From contig JAJJLU010004265.1 of the NCBI GenBank assembly GCA_023807065.1, positions 1 through 15,757 on the forward strand: 15,757 nucleotides of DNA, written 5' to 3'. The stretch is from Isotricha intestinalis. Its lineage: Eukaryota; Ciliophora; Litostomatea; Vestibuliferida; Isotrichidae. Position numbers and translations under genes: made by a program. This document shows positions 1 through 9,738 of the stretch, one piece after another. Every line of letters begins with the position of its first letter. The stretch's first letter is position 1. The notes beneath the pieces were generated by a model. It ran no database searches and was not told the origin of the DNA. It was given only the letters and a program-made list of their open reading frames with translations.

Positions 1-70
1 AATTTTTCATTTTTACTTCTGATATTTTGTCTCTGAATATTTCTTTTAGGACACGACTGTTATAAAGCAT
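1..70 (-). CDS. N-terminal fragment of an unidentified protein (runs off left edge)
   Basis: On the minus strand an ATG at 70-68 opens a frame that stays open to the window edge, giving MLYNSRVLKEIFRDK followed by ISEVKMKN (23 residues). The stretch is richer in G+C than the DNA to its right and has balanced, amphipathic-looking codons. It is preceded upstream by an A/T-only leader like those in front of the other genes here. Both points suggest a true gene start rather than chance. An overlapping ATG a little upstream, in another frame, stops after about a dozen codons. I do not recognise the family. The fragment is too short for a functional call. Confidence 0.4.
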   Translation of the reverse strand, partial: MLYNSRVLKEIFRDKISEVKMKN

Positions 71-1085
71 TTTTTTTCCTTCATAAATATTTGCAATTTA
101 AAATAAATTATTTTCAAAAATAATAATTTAAATATTCATTTATATCCATTTTATTTCATTTGAATAAAAAGTATCTTAAAATATTAATGATTGAAAATAA
201 AAATTAAATCCAATATTTTATAAATTTAATTTATTTTCTTTATTATTTAATTTAAAGAATTCATTTTCATACTTTTGAATTGATTTTTTAAAAAAAAATG
301 AAAATGATTTTTTAATTTATATATATAACATTAATCATTGGAAATTAAAAAAATTTTAATTGGAATAAATTAAAGTAATTGAAATATTTCAAAAATAATA
401 AAAAATGATAATATTTTGTAAAATGAATTTAATAAAACATTATCATCGATTTTTATTTTTATTTATTATAAAACAAATAATAAAATATTTTTAAATTAAT
501 TCATTAAATTAAGTGAAATCAAAATTATATTTAATTTCCAATTCATTATTATAAAGTTTTATTTATTAATTATTTTTTCACATTTATCTATTCATATATA
601 ATTTTCTATATGCTTAATTTGGAAATAACTTTTCATTCTCTTTATTCTTTTTCAAAATATATTTTAATTCTAGTCACTAAACTTTTTTTTTAATTAAATA
701 ACCTATTTCATATTTATTATTTATCAATTAAATCAACAAGAGATTTTTGTTGATATATTCAAATTACATAATTCATCATTGGAACAACGGCTTTATTTGT
801 AATAAAAATCCCATTAATTCCTTAAATTAGACATTATATTTATATGAAAATTGGAAACTATATTACATATTAACAGATATAGAAAATGAATTGAATTCAT
901 GAAATTTATTATTGAATGAACAAATAGACTAATTAATACTTTTAATATTATATGGTATATAATTATTATTGCTCATATAAAAATATAACTTATTAAAAAA
1001 AACAAATATAAATTCCTACTAAATTTTTTTAAATTAAAAATTCTTTTTTTAAATAAATAAAAAATAAAACACAAAAAGCAAACAA
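71..1085. other. Intergenic, about 1 kb, no gene seen
   Basis: This spacer is almost entirely A/T with long homopolymer runs and frequent stops in all frames. It lies between the start of the leftward partial gene and the 3' end of GAPDH. A slightly less A/T-rich stretch near 780-905 reads for short distances without stops, but I could not connect it to any family. No tRNA-like structure or repeat array was seen. Confidence 0.5.
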
Positions 1086-3389
<2,304 letters not shown>

Positions 3390-3587
3390 TTAAAATGAAA
3401 AAATTGAATTAAAAATCTTTATACCATTCATATAATTAACGTTATTAATATTAAAATTAGATAAATTTAAAGAACTTAAAGAAGAACAATTATAGAACAT
3501 CTCACTTATATCTTTTAATAATATTTTAAATATGATTTTAAAAGTATATTCTCCTTCTTTGCTGAATAGATAATTAAAATCAAATTT
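3390..3587 (-). CDS. BspA-type (DUF285) leucine-rich repeat segment, probable +1-frame continuation of the TLDc gene
   Basis: Reading the minus strand from 3587, one base beyond the first base of the TAA that ends the TLDc frame, gives 65 codons. They contain FSKEGEYTFKIIFK followed by EMFYNCSSLSSLNLSNFNI and NNVNYM. The second part is the hallmark of BspA-like LRR units (MFxxCSSLxSLNLSNFNxxNVxxM). In this protein class such repeats are typically preceded by an IINS-type segment and a KEG-Y-KI-FK strand. Here the IINS part (VKIINSCFGE, CDLYLNNKK) is the end of the TLDc frame, and the KEG-Y part starts immediately after it in the +1 frame. The frame has no ATG of its own before the motif, so it is not an independent gene start. 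Only one repeat unit is recognisable before a TAA at 3392-3390, which is short for the family. It may be a recoded C-terminus or a decaying one. Confidence 0.7.
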   Translation of the reverse strand, partial: KFDFNYLFSKEGEYTFKIIFKILLKDISEMFYNCSSLSSLNLSNFNINNVNYMNGIKIFNSIFSF

Positions 3588-3591
3588 ATTT
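3586..3591 (-). promoter_or_regulatory. Candidate +1 frameshift site AAA-TAA
   Basis: Minus strand: codon AAA (3591-3589) then TAA (3588-3586). Skipping the T at 3588 continues as AAA TTT GAT, giving NNKK-KFDFNYLF and keeping the domain contiguous. AAA-TAA is the best-known +1 shift site of Euplotes. A run of six A's lies directly before the T, so a one-base insertion error is the alternative. Confidence 0.5.
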
Positions 3592-4980
3592 TTTATTATT
3601 CAAATATAAATCACAAGATAATTCATTTATTTCACCAAAACAACTATTTATAATTTTCACCGATTGACCTTTTTTGTCTGATTTAATATTATATTGAGAG
3701 ATAATATAATTATTTTCAATCATTAAAGAATAAATTTCAACTTCTTTAACTTCATAAACTATTTCATTTTTAGTTTCAGGAAATATTTCATAAGAATATA
3801 AAAAAGAATTTTGAGGATTAAATTTAAATTCTTTCATACTTTTATTTTCATCAAATCCTAAATTATCAAACATAGGACCAAAAGAATTTAAACAATAAAT
3901 AGAATTAGAATTATCATTATTTTTAATATATTTTTTATTATGAGTTAAAGAAAAAATAAAAGTATTATTATCTTTTTTCCATTTAGAAGAAGAATCCCAA
4001 TTTAAAGAAGTATAACCTCCAATAATTAAATTTTCATTTATTTTAATTAATATTAAAGTTTCTCCTCTATTATCACATTTTTTATGAAAAGTTTCATATT
4101 CTTTTCCATCTTTTGATAATCTATATAATAATTCTCCTTTCATTTTTATATTTTTATATGGACAAATCCATTTCTTTAATCTTTTATTATATTCTTCATT
4201 TTCTTTTATTATTATACTTTCTAAATTATTTATTATTAAATTCTCATTTTTTTTGTTTTTATATTCTATTAAAGGTTTTATATTTTCTTCATTTCTTTTT
4301 ATCATTCCTTTTAATTCTTCTATTTCTTTATTTTTATTTTCATTTATATTATTTATTTCATTTATATTTTTCTTATATTCTTCTATTTCTTTATTTTTAT
4401 TTTCATTTATTTCATTTAAATTTTTCTTAAATTCTTCTATTTCTTTATTTTTATTTTCATTTATATCATTCATATTCTTCTTTAATTCTTCTATTTCTTT
4501 ATTTTTATTTTCATTTATCTTATTCATATAATTTATATTTTTCTTTAATTCTTCTATTTCTTTATTATAATTTGAAATAATTGAAAATAATTCTTCAATT
4601 TTTTCTTTTTCATTTTTTTCATTTTTTTCATTTCCTTTCAATTCAAAAATTTCTTTTATTTTTGTATTTAGAGGTATATGTAATAATATTTTATTTGTTT
4701 CTTCAAAAATTTTAGAATTAACTAACTTAGAGCATAATTCTTCATAAATTTCTTCGAGATTATCAAACATACTAAAATATTTATTCCTTTGAATTTCTTC
4801 CATTGATTGTTTTGAAGAAAAATTATGCCAAATTAACTTATTATCTTTATATTTTCCATTTAAATCAATACAATTATAATTATAATTTAATGAAATCTTG
4901 ATAATAAATTCATTTTCTTTATTTGATTTAATATTAAAATCTTTTGAATTTTCTGATATTGATGTTGGTTCTTCTTTCAT
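3586..4980 (-). CDS. Coiled-coil TLDc-domain protein (zero-frame part, 464 aa)
   Basis: Residues 24-110 form a beta/alpha N-terminal region (FIIKISLNYN, then FDNLEEIYEEL) of no named family. Residues 113-235 are a tandem-repeat coiled coil built on INENKNKEIEELKKN. Residues about 265-417 are a TLDc domain: ELLYRLSKDGKEYETFHKKC, then NRGETLILIK, GGYTSLNW, NTFIFSLT, and a C-terminal VYEVKEVEIY. TLDc proteins are linked to oxidative-stress resistance and V-ATPase regulation in animals. In protists with coil-TLDc architectures the role is unknown. Residues 429-464 (IKSDKKGQSVKIINS to CDLYLNNKK) are not TLDc but look like the lead-in to a BspA-type repeat, which continues in the +1 frame. The frame ends AAA-AAA-TAA. 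The start ATG lies after an A/T-rich leader and no earlier in-frame ATG is needed. It is transcribed toward GAPDH. Confidence 0.88.
   Translation of the reverse strand: MKEEPTSISENSKDFNIKSNKENEFIIKISLNYNYNCIDLNGKYKDNKLIWHNFSSKQSMEEIQRNKYFSMFDNLEEIYEELCSKLVNSKIFEETNKILLHIPLNTKIKEIFELKGNEKNEKNEKEKIEELFSIISNYNKEIEELKKNINYMNKINENKNKEIEELKKNMNDINENKNKEIEEFKKNLNEINENKNKEIEEYKKNINEINNINENKNKEIEELKGMIKRNEENIKPLIEYKNKKNENLIINNLESIIIKENEEYNKRLKKWICPYKNIKMKGELLYRLSKDGKEYETFHKKCDNRGETLILIKINENLIIGGYTSLNWDSSSKWKKDNNTFIFSLTHNKKYIKNNDNSNSIYCLNSFGPMFDNLGFDENKSMKEFKFNPQNSFLYSYEIFPETKNEIVYEVKEVEIYSLMIENNYIISQYNIKSDKKGQSVKIINSCFGEINELSCDLYLNNKK
4314..4580 (-). repeat. Five-copy tandem repeat inside the TLDc gene coil
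   Basis: The plus-strand string ATTCTTCTATTTC begins at 4314, 4377, 4431, 4485 and 4548, so the spacing is 63, 54, 54 and 63 bases, or 21, 18, 18 and 21 codons. Each unit encodes a version of INENKNKEIEELKKN. All spacings are whole codons, and the longer ones carry a three-residue insertion. The repeat forms the extended coil between the N-terminal region and TLDc and probably changes length by unequal exchange. Confidence 0.85.
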
Positions 4981-5330
4981 TTTATTATTTTAATAAAAAA
5001 TATTACATATTAAATAAATTGATATTATTGATAAGGACAATAATTGAGTTTGGACATTTATTGAAAAAAATGTTTATTATAAATTTGATTATTTATTCAG
5101 AGCTTCGATTGATAAATATAAATTATTTAGTATTAAATATTTAATTTAATTTTATAAATTAATAAATTTAATCATTGTTTTTTCATTCAATATTATTTTT
5201 GTAATATTAATCATTAATTTAAATAGGAATAATATTTTTTAAACGAAAAATTAAATATTTACTAAATATTTAAAAATACTTAATAAGAAAAATAGAATAT
5301 AAAATAATAATTATTTTTATAAAAAAATAA
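4981..5330. other. Intergenic, A/T-rich, upstream of the TLDc gene
   Basis: About 350 bases between the TLDc start codon and the 3' end of the minus-strand relic. I see poly-A/T runs and short stop-riddled frames only, and no recognisable promoter motif. It presumably contains the TLDc promoter. Confidence 0.45.
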
Positions 5331-5724
5331 TTACAAATATAATTTTAGTGATAATTGATCGTTTATAGAATCTTCTTGTTTTATAAAGATATTATTCCAA
5401 TATATTACTACTTTAAAATTAAGAATTAAAAAACATATTATTTTTTTTTGGTTAATTTTCACTAATTTACAATGAATACCATTTGAATATTTATCATATG
5501 TTAAAATTAATCAAAATATTTCTTGTTTGGTATAAATTCCTTTTATTCTTTAAAAATTTATTATATCACATGTAATCTAAATGATTTTACAACATGAATC
5601 TAATGCATTTAATATTTTAATTGTATTAAAATTATCTTGATAAAACTTGTTTATTTACTTGTATTGGTCTTTCATCTTCTATTCATACTCATAATGTTTT
5701 TGGTGCTCTTAATTTAGTTTTCAT
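5331..5724 (-). pseudogene. Coding-like relic with in-frame TGA codons and a +1 break
   Basis: From ATG 5724 the minus strand reads MKTKLRAPKTL-TGA-V-TGA, then IEDERPIQVNKQVLSR, then TAA at 5634-5632. The +1 frame continues at once with NFNTIKILNALDSCC. After a TAG and a TAA it goes on with IYTKQEIF-TGA-LILTYDKYSNG, and is then open to TAA at 5333-5331 (KQEDSINDQLSLKLYL). Codon-position composition supports real coding ancestry. In the first stretch (from slightly upstream of the ATG) I count G/C at the third position in about 1 of 38 codons, against about 12 of 38 at the first. The later part shows a milder version of the same bias. I do not recognise the family. It could be a pseudogene that lost TGG/TGT and CAA codons by drift toward A+T, or a gene in which TGA is sense and TAA is a shift site. 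The TAG and second TAA fit the second model poorly unless an intron removes them. Confidence 0.4.
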
Positions 5725-7330
5725 AATTTTTAATTTAATTGTACCTCTATATTAAATAAAAAAAAAAATAAATAATTTTATAATTTAAATCTATTCACCT
5801 GTCATTATATGAATAAAATTATTTATTCTATTTTAGTATAAAAATATTAACTTACTGAATAAATATTTTCTTTATATTTTTATTTATATTTTGTTAAGTT
5901 TTATTTCCCAATTTTGCTTTAATTTATAAGGGGTTATTTGGAAATTATAGTTAATGAACTATGACTTGTCTATAGCATATCTCACTTTAATAAATTAAGA
6001 AGAAAGGAGAAATTTTTCAGTCTTCAGTGATTTTTATTAAATAGGTATTAAATAATGTTTTAAATCAAAGAAATTTATTGTTAAATCAATTATGTTAACG
6101 TTTGGATATTTTCAAAAATCTAGATTATTATATGTTTACTAGCATTTTAATCATGAATTAATTGAATATATAAAGTTAACTATTTTAAAAATAATTAAAA
6201 TTATTTGAATAATATATTGAAAATAAAACTATAGATAGAGCATTGAGATCAAAAGAAAAATATAAATAATTGTTGACAACAATAATAAAATGACATTAAT
6301 GAATTCAAAAGATTTACATTATTAGATGAAGGTTTTTTAATATTTATTTCCAACAAATTATCTCTTTGATCCATCATAAGGATCTTTTATGATTGAATTT
6401 ATCTTCCAAATTTTAATTAGAATGATTCAGTCTTTTTTGATATAAAATTTGATAAAAATTTCTTCTATTGTTTTTAATATTAATCTTGAGTTCCTTTGAT
6501 TTCCTAAATTTGTAATATATATAAAATAATTGAGATAATTAAGAGAATGCAATAAGAATGTTTTATAACAAAAATTTGCTAAATTGAATATATTTTAGGA
6601 AACAAAATTAATACTAAAAATATCATATTAATTATCATCTAACAAACATATATATCTTATAGTCTATATCATTTTATTAGCAACAATATTAATAGCATGA
6701 CATATATACAATATTCAATCATTGTCAAGATTGAAAACTTTTCATGATGATTATAAAATAATTCCAAAAATAAATTTAATAGGAAATATAAATTTAATTG
6801 CTTAATAATTAAATTATATGTTAAATATTCTAGTTATAAATCAAATTGATTTTTATCTTATTTTTTAAAAGGAATTATTCTTTTATTCTTGATAATTCAA
6901 ATTTCAATATCTTTATTTTTATGTCTTATTTTCTATTATAGGTTATAATAATGTGTATTACTTTTATTATATATAATAATAAAAATTGTTTTTCCATCAC
7001 TTTTAAAATTTATTTGCTTATAGATTCAATATTTTTATATTTGAGTCACATTTTACAAATTATTCCAATCTAAAAAATTCTATTTAATATCCTAATTATT
7101 AATTTTTAACGGCAATAAAATTTAATATAAATAATGTATTATTAAATATTTAAATCAATTTATGATGTTATATATTTTATATTTTTTATGAAATTAAGGC
7201 TTTTATGTGTGATAAAAATTTAATTAAAAAATAAAATAAACAAAAATAAAATGTAAAATAAATATTCTAAAAAATGACAATTAAATATTTATTTATATTT
7301 CAATCAAAAATTTAAATTTAAAAATTAAAA
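5725..7330. other. Long intergenic region, about 1.6 kb, no supported gene
   Basis: The spacer separates the minus-strand relic from the Mad3 gene. Translated with stops read through, almost any frame here looks protein-like because of the base composition. In-frame stop density (about 11% in the frame I counted on the minus strand) is what random sequence of this composition would give. I see no consistent codon-position bias, so I call no gene. Confidence 0.5.
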
Positions 7331-8603
7331 ATGAAAAAAGAAATCACTCAAATATTACCTCATTTAATATATCCTGAAAATGAAAAAACTTTTAAATATA
7401 TTTCTCAATTTTATAAATATACCCCAATAAATTCAATATATTCCAAAGAAAAAATCGATTCATTATTAAAAGATGAAAAAACATATCATGATATGATTTT
7501 AAATCCTTTTCAATATAAAACAACAAAATTGAAAGCATGGGGAAAATATATCCAATTTATCTCACAATTAATTCAAAATGAAAATAAAATAAATTTAAGA
7601 ATAATAATTTTATTAGAATATTTTACTAAACTAATGTATAATGAAAAAGAGAATTATAATGAAGAAGACTATATATCATATTGGAATTTTTAACGCTGAA
7701 AATTGTAGAGATGATTATGAAATTTTAGAAAAATTATATCAGAATAATATTTGTATTAGAAACCCTCATTTATATATTGGAATGTCATATATTTATGAAA
7801 GGTATCATGCATTTAAGAAAGCAGATGAAAGTTTTTTAAAAGGTTTTGAAATTAAATGTAATAAAGAAGATATCCTCATTAATAAATATAAAGAATTTGA
7901 AAATAGAATGTTAAATAGGATTAACAGGGAAATGAATCTTAGTTTTGTTGATTCTGAAGAGATAGATAAATATATTCATAATGAAATTATTTCTAAAAAT
8001 AATAATAAAAATGAAAATATTACAAGAAAAAGATTAAATATTGAAAGAAATACTTTTTATGATGAAAAAATTGTTATTCAAATTGCATTTAAAATTATAG
8101 ATAAGAAAATAATTATTTATGATGAAGGAATACAAAATGATAAAATTAAGAAAGGAACACAATTAGTTGAGTTATATAAATTAATTATTGATTACTTAAA
8201 TAATCATGATTCTAATTTTAAAGCTAACAGTGATAACTTTATCAATGATTTAAATTCTCAACGTGAAAAAAAACCTTATTCATGGTTAAGTAATAAGAGA
8301 AATGAAAATCCAAATTTAAATACTATTTTAGATAATATCATCAAACAAAATCATACAATTTTTAATAAAATTAATTATAATAATAATCTCATAATGAATG
8401 GAATTAATAATAATAATAATAATAGTAATAATAATAATCAAATTAAATTTCATAAATTAGATATTATTAATAATAAAAATATTAATTCTAATCCACATAA
8501 TAATAATAACAATAATGAACAAAAAAATAAAACTAATCATGATTCCTTAGGTTATCAATCTGTAAATGATATTGCCAAATATTTAGAAAAACAAATTTTC
8601 TGA
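7331..8603 (+). CDS. Mad3/BubR1-type spindle-checkpoint protein, two frames joined by a +1 shift at 7691
   Basis: The product is predicted to bind Cdc20/Mad2 in the mitotic checkpoint complex at unattached kinetochores. ATG 7331 opens 120 codons (WGKYIQFISQLIQ, LLEYFTKLM, EEDYISYWNF), ending TTT-TAA at 7688-7693. Skipping the T at 7691 continues with NAENCRDDYEILEKLYQNN, then YERYHAFKKADESFLKGFE. Together these form one Mad3/Bub1 homology region I (TPR helices). Against the family pattern the join aligns without gaps: conserved Tyr and Trp before the break, Cys and the LY-x-x-x-I segment after it, and KKADE at the usual distance. The rest is Asn-rich and disordered (poly-Asn about 8400-8520). 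I see no kinase domain, so Mad3/BubR1 is more likely than Bub1. A KEN triplet (residues 106-108) lies within the TPR rather than at the usual N-terminal place. The second frame ends TTC-TGA at 8598-8603, the only gene-sized frame here ending in TGA. Confidence 0.8.
7688..7694 (+). promoter_or_regulatory. Candidate +1 frameshift site TTT-TAA-C in the Mad3 gene
   Basis: TTT (7688-7690) is followed by stop TAA (7691-7693). Leaving out one T restores AAC GCT GAA and the conserved TPR reading. A slipped tRNA-Phe would re-pair with TTT in the +1 frame because of the five-T run 7687-7691. A single inserted T in that run would look the same. A GT-AG intron alternative (GTATAA at 7636 to TAG at 7706-7708, 73 bases) would also restore frame but would delete the conserved EEDYISYW part of the TPR, so I reject it. 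Confidence 0.6.
8403..8520 (+). repeat. AAT microsatellite tracts encoding poly-asparagine
   Basis: Runs of AAT (about 8404-8438 and 8500-8518), interrupted by AGT, CAA and AAC, encode Asn-rich stretches in the disordered part of the Mad3-like protein. This is typical low-complexity expansion in A+T-rich protist genes. Confidence 0.8.
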
Positions 8604-8604
8604 A
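8598..8604 (+). promoter_or_regulatory. Candidate +1 frameshift site TTC-TGA-A joining Mad3 to the next frame
   Basis: Skipping the T at 8601 gives F-EEKTA and then enters the downstream frame at its ATG 8617 with no gap. NNN-TGA +1 sites are known in antizyme and bacterial RF2 mRNAs. A second reading treats TGA as sense and shifts later at AAA-TAA (8626-8631). It would use four C-ending codons out of eight (AAC, AGC, GAC, TAC), unlike this gene's usual codons, so I prefer the first. The downstream frame could also be a separate gene. Confidence 0.4.
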
Positions 8605-8616
8605 GAAAAAACAGCG

Positions 8617-9654
8617 ATGACTACAAATAATAAATCAACTAAAGAATTTTTGAATAAAGAATCTAAAGATATTGAAGAACATAAAAAAAAAATAGAAAAA
8701 TTAAAAAATGAGTTAGAAAAGGAGTTAGAAATTGTTAAAATAAAAGAAAAAAAATTAAAACTAATTGAAGAAGAAATGAATAAAAGATTACAGAATAAAA
8801 AAAATATTCTAGGAATTGAGAAAGAAAAAAATAAATACGTAAACCATGATAAAATTCCAAATATTACAAAGAATTTAGAAAAACAAAATAACAGCAACTT
8901 ATTAGGAATCATTCCAGAAAAAAATTCAAATTTAAATTTTTCTATTAACTTAAAAGAATTTTTATCAAATAAAAGTATTACAATGGACGATATTTCTTTA
9001 AAAATATCAGAGATAGAAAAATTATATAATGAAAATAAAATATCACTAATTAAGAAAAAACAATATGTTTCATTATTAGAAGACGCTTTAAAGGATATTC
9101 ATAACAAAGAGGAGTTTAAAAGAGGATTCCAAAATAAAACAAATTTTAATGAAATTAAACCACTTTTCCCAAATTTGATTGATTCTGGAGCAAATAAACA
9201 AAATCCTTTTTTTCCTTCACCAATTCAAAACAAAAATATTAATAATGAATTTAGTTTTAGTTTTTCGAATAGTAACAATAAAAATTTAACAAAAAAAATA
9301 AAGACTCAAAATAATTGGAATTTTTTTGATGATGAATTTGAAAATTTAAACAACAATAATGATAAATTAACTCCAAATCTAAATACTTTTTTTGATGATA
9401 ATAAAAAAGATGTTCAAAAAAAAGAATTGAATAATTCCTCAAAAAAATTTGAAAAATTATTTTTAGGTAATGATGAATTAGATAATGATAATAAAAATGA
9501 TAAAAACAAATTAAAAAATAGTTTTAGTAATTTAAATGATACTTTTGAACTAGTTAAAAAGTCAAATAGTAATCAAATAAATAATTCTTCAATGACTGAA
9601 AAAAACAATGACAGCAGAAATACAGATTCGATAGAAAAATTATTTAACTCCTAA
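8617..9654 (+). CDS. Coiled-coil, Asn-rich protein; probably the C-terminal part of the Mad3-like gene
   Basis: 345 codons from ATG 8617 to TAA. Residues 9-64 are a strong charged coiled coil (HKKKIEKLKNELEKELE). Residues 110-165 contain a second helical segment (MDDISLKISEIEKLYNE). The remainder is disordered, with scattered aromatic-acidic motifs: NWNFFDDEFENL at about 233-244, LNTFFDDN at 255-262, FEKLFLGNDEL at 278-288, and SIEKLF at the very end. Such FxxLF/FDDEF-like motifs look like short interaction peptides, but I cannot name partners. I recognise no family. Only 13 bases separate it from the upstream TGA, far less than any other gap between genes here, and the frame is open upstream to 8587. 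A single protein of about 773 residues (120 + 303 + 350) through two +1 shifts is therefore plausible. A separate gene starting at ATG 8617 is the alternative. Confidence 0.65.
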   Translation: MTTNNKSTKEFLNKESKDIEEHKKKIEKLKNELEKELEIVKIKEKKLKLIEEEMNKRLQNKKNILGIEKEKNKYVNHDKIPNITKNLEKQNNSNLLGIIPEKNSNLNFSINLKEFLSNKSITMDDISLKISEIEKLYNENKISLIKKKQYVSLLEDALKDIHNKEEFKRGFQNKTNFNEIKPLFPNLIDSGANKQNPFFPSPIQNKNINNEFSFSFSNSNNKNLTKKIKTQNNWNFFDDEFENLNNNNDKLTPNLNTFFDDNKKDVQKKELNNSSKKFEKLFLGNDELDNDNKNDKNKLKNSFSNLNDTFELVKKSNSNQINNSSMTEKNNDSRNTDSIEKLFNS

Positions 9655-9738
9655 CAAAAAAAAACATTAAATTAAAAATATGTAATTAAATTTATAAATA
9701 AATAATAAAATATTTACAATTTAAATTATTTAAACAAT

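Noticed and set aside
4113..4531. Phe/Leu/Ser-rich plus-strand frames resembling membrane proteins.
   Set aside because: They are the complement of the Lys/Glu/Asn coiled-coil repeat in the TLDc gene.
5752..7200. A gene of several hundred codons on the minus strand if all stops are read as Gln/Trp.
   Set aside because: With stops allowed every frame is open, and the plus strand reads equally protein-like. Stop density is about the random expectation and I found no codon-position bias, so this is not evidence for an all-sense genetic code.
7636..7708. A 73-base GT-AG intron in the Mad3 gene.
   Set aside because: It would restore the frame, but it would remove the part of the TPR domain (EEDYISYW) that matches the family at exact spacing.
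8583..8912. Hydrophobic minus-strand frame opposite the second coiled-coil region; similar ones at 9257-9442 and 9956-10295.
   Set aside because: They are antisense of A-rich coiled-coil coding DNA, with no independent signal.
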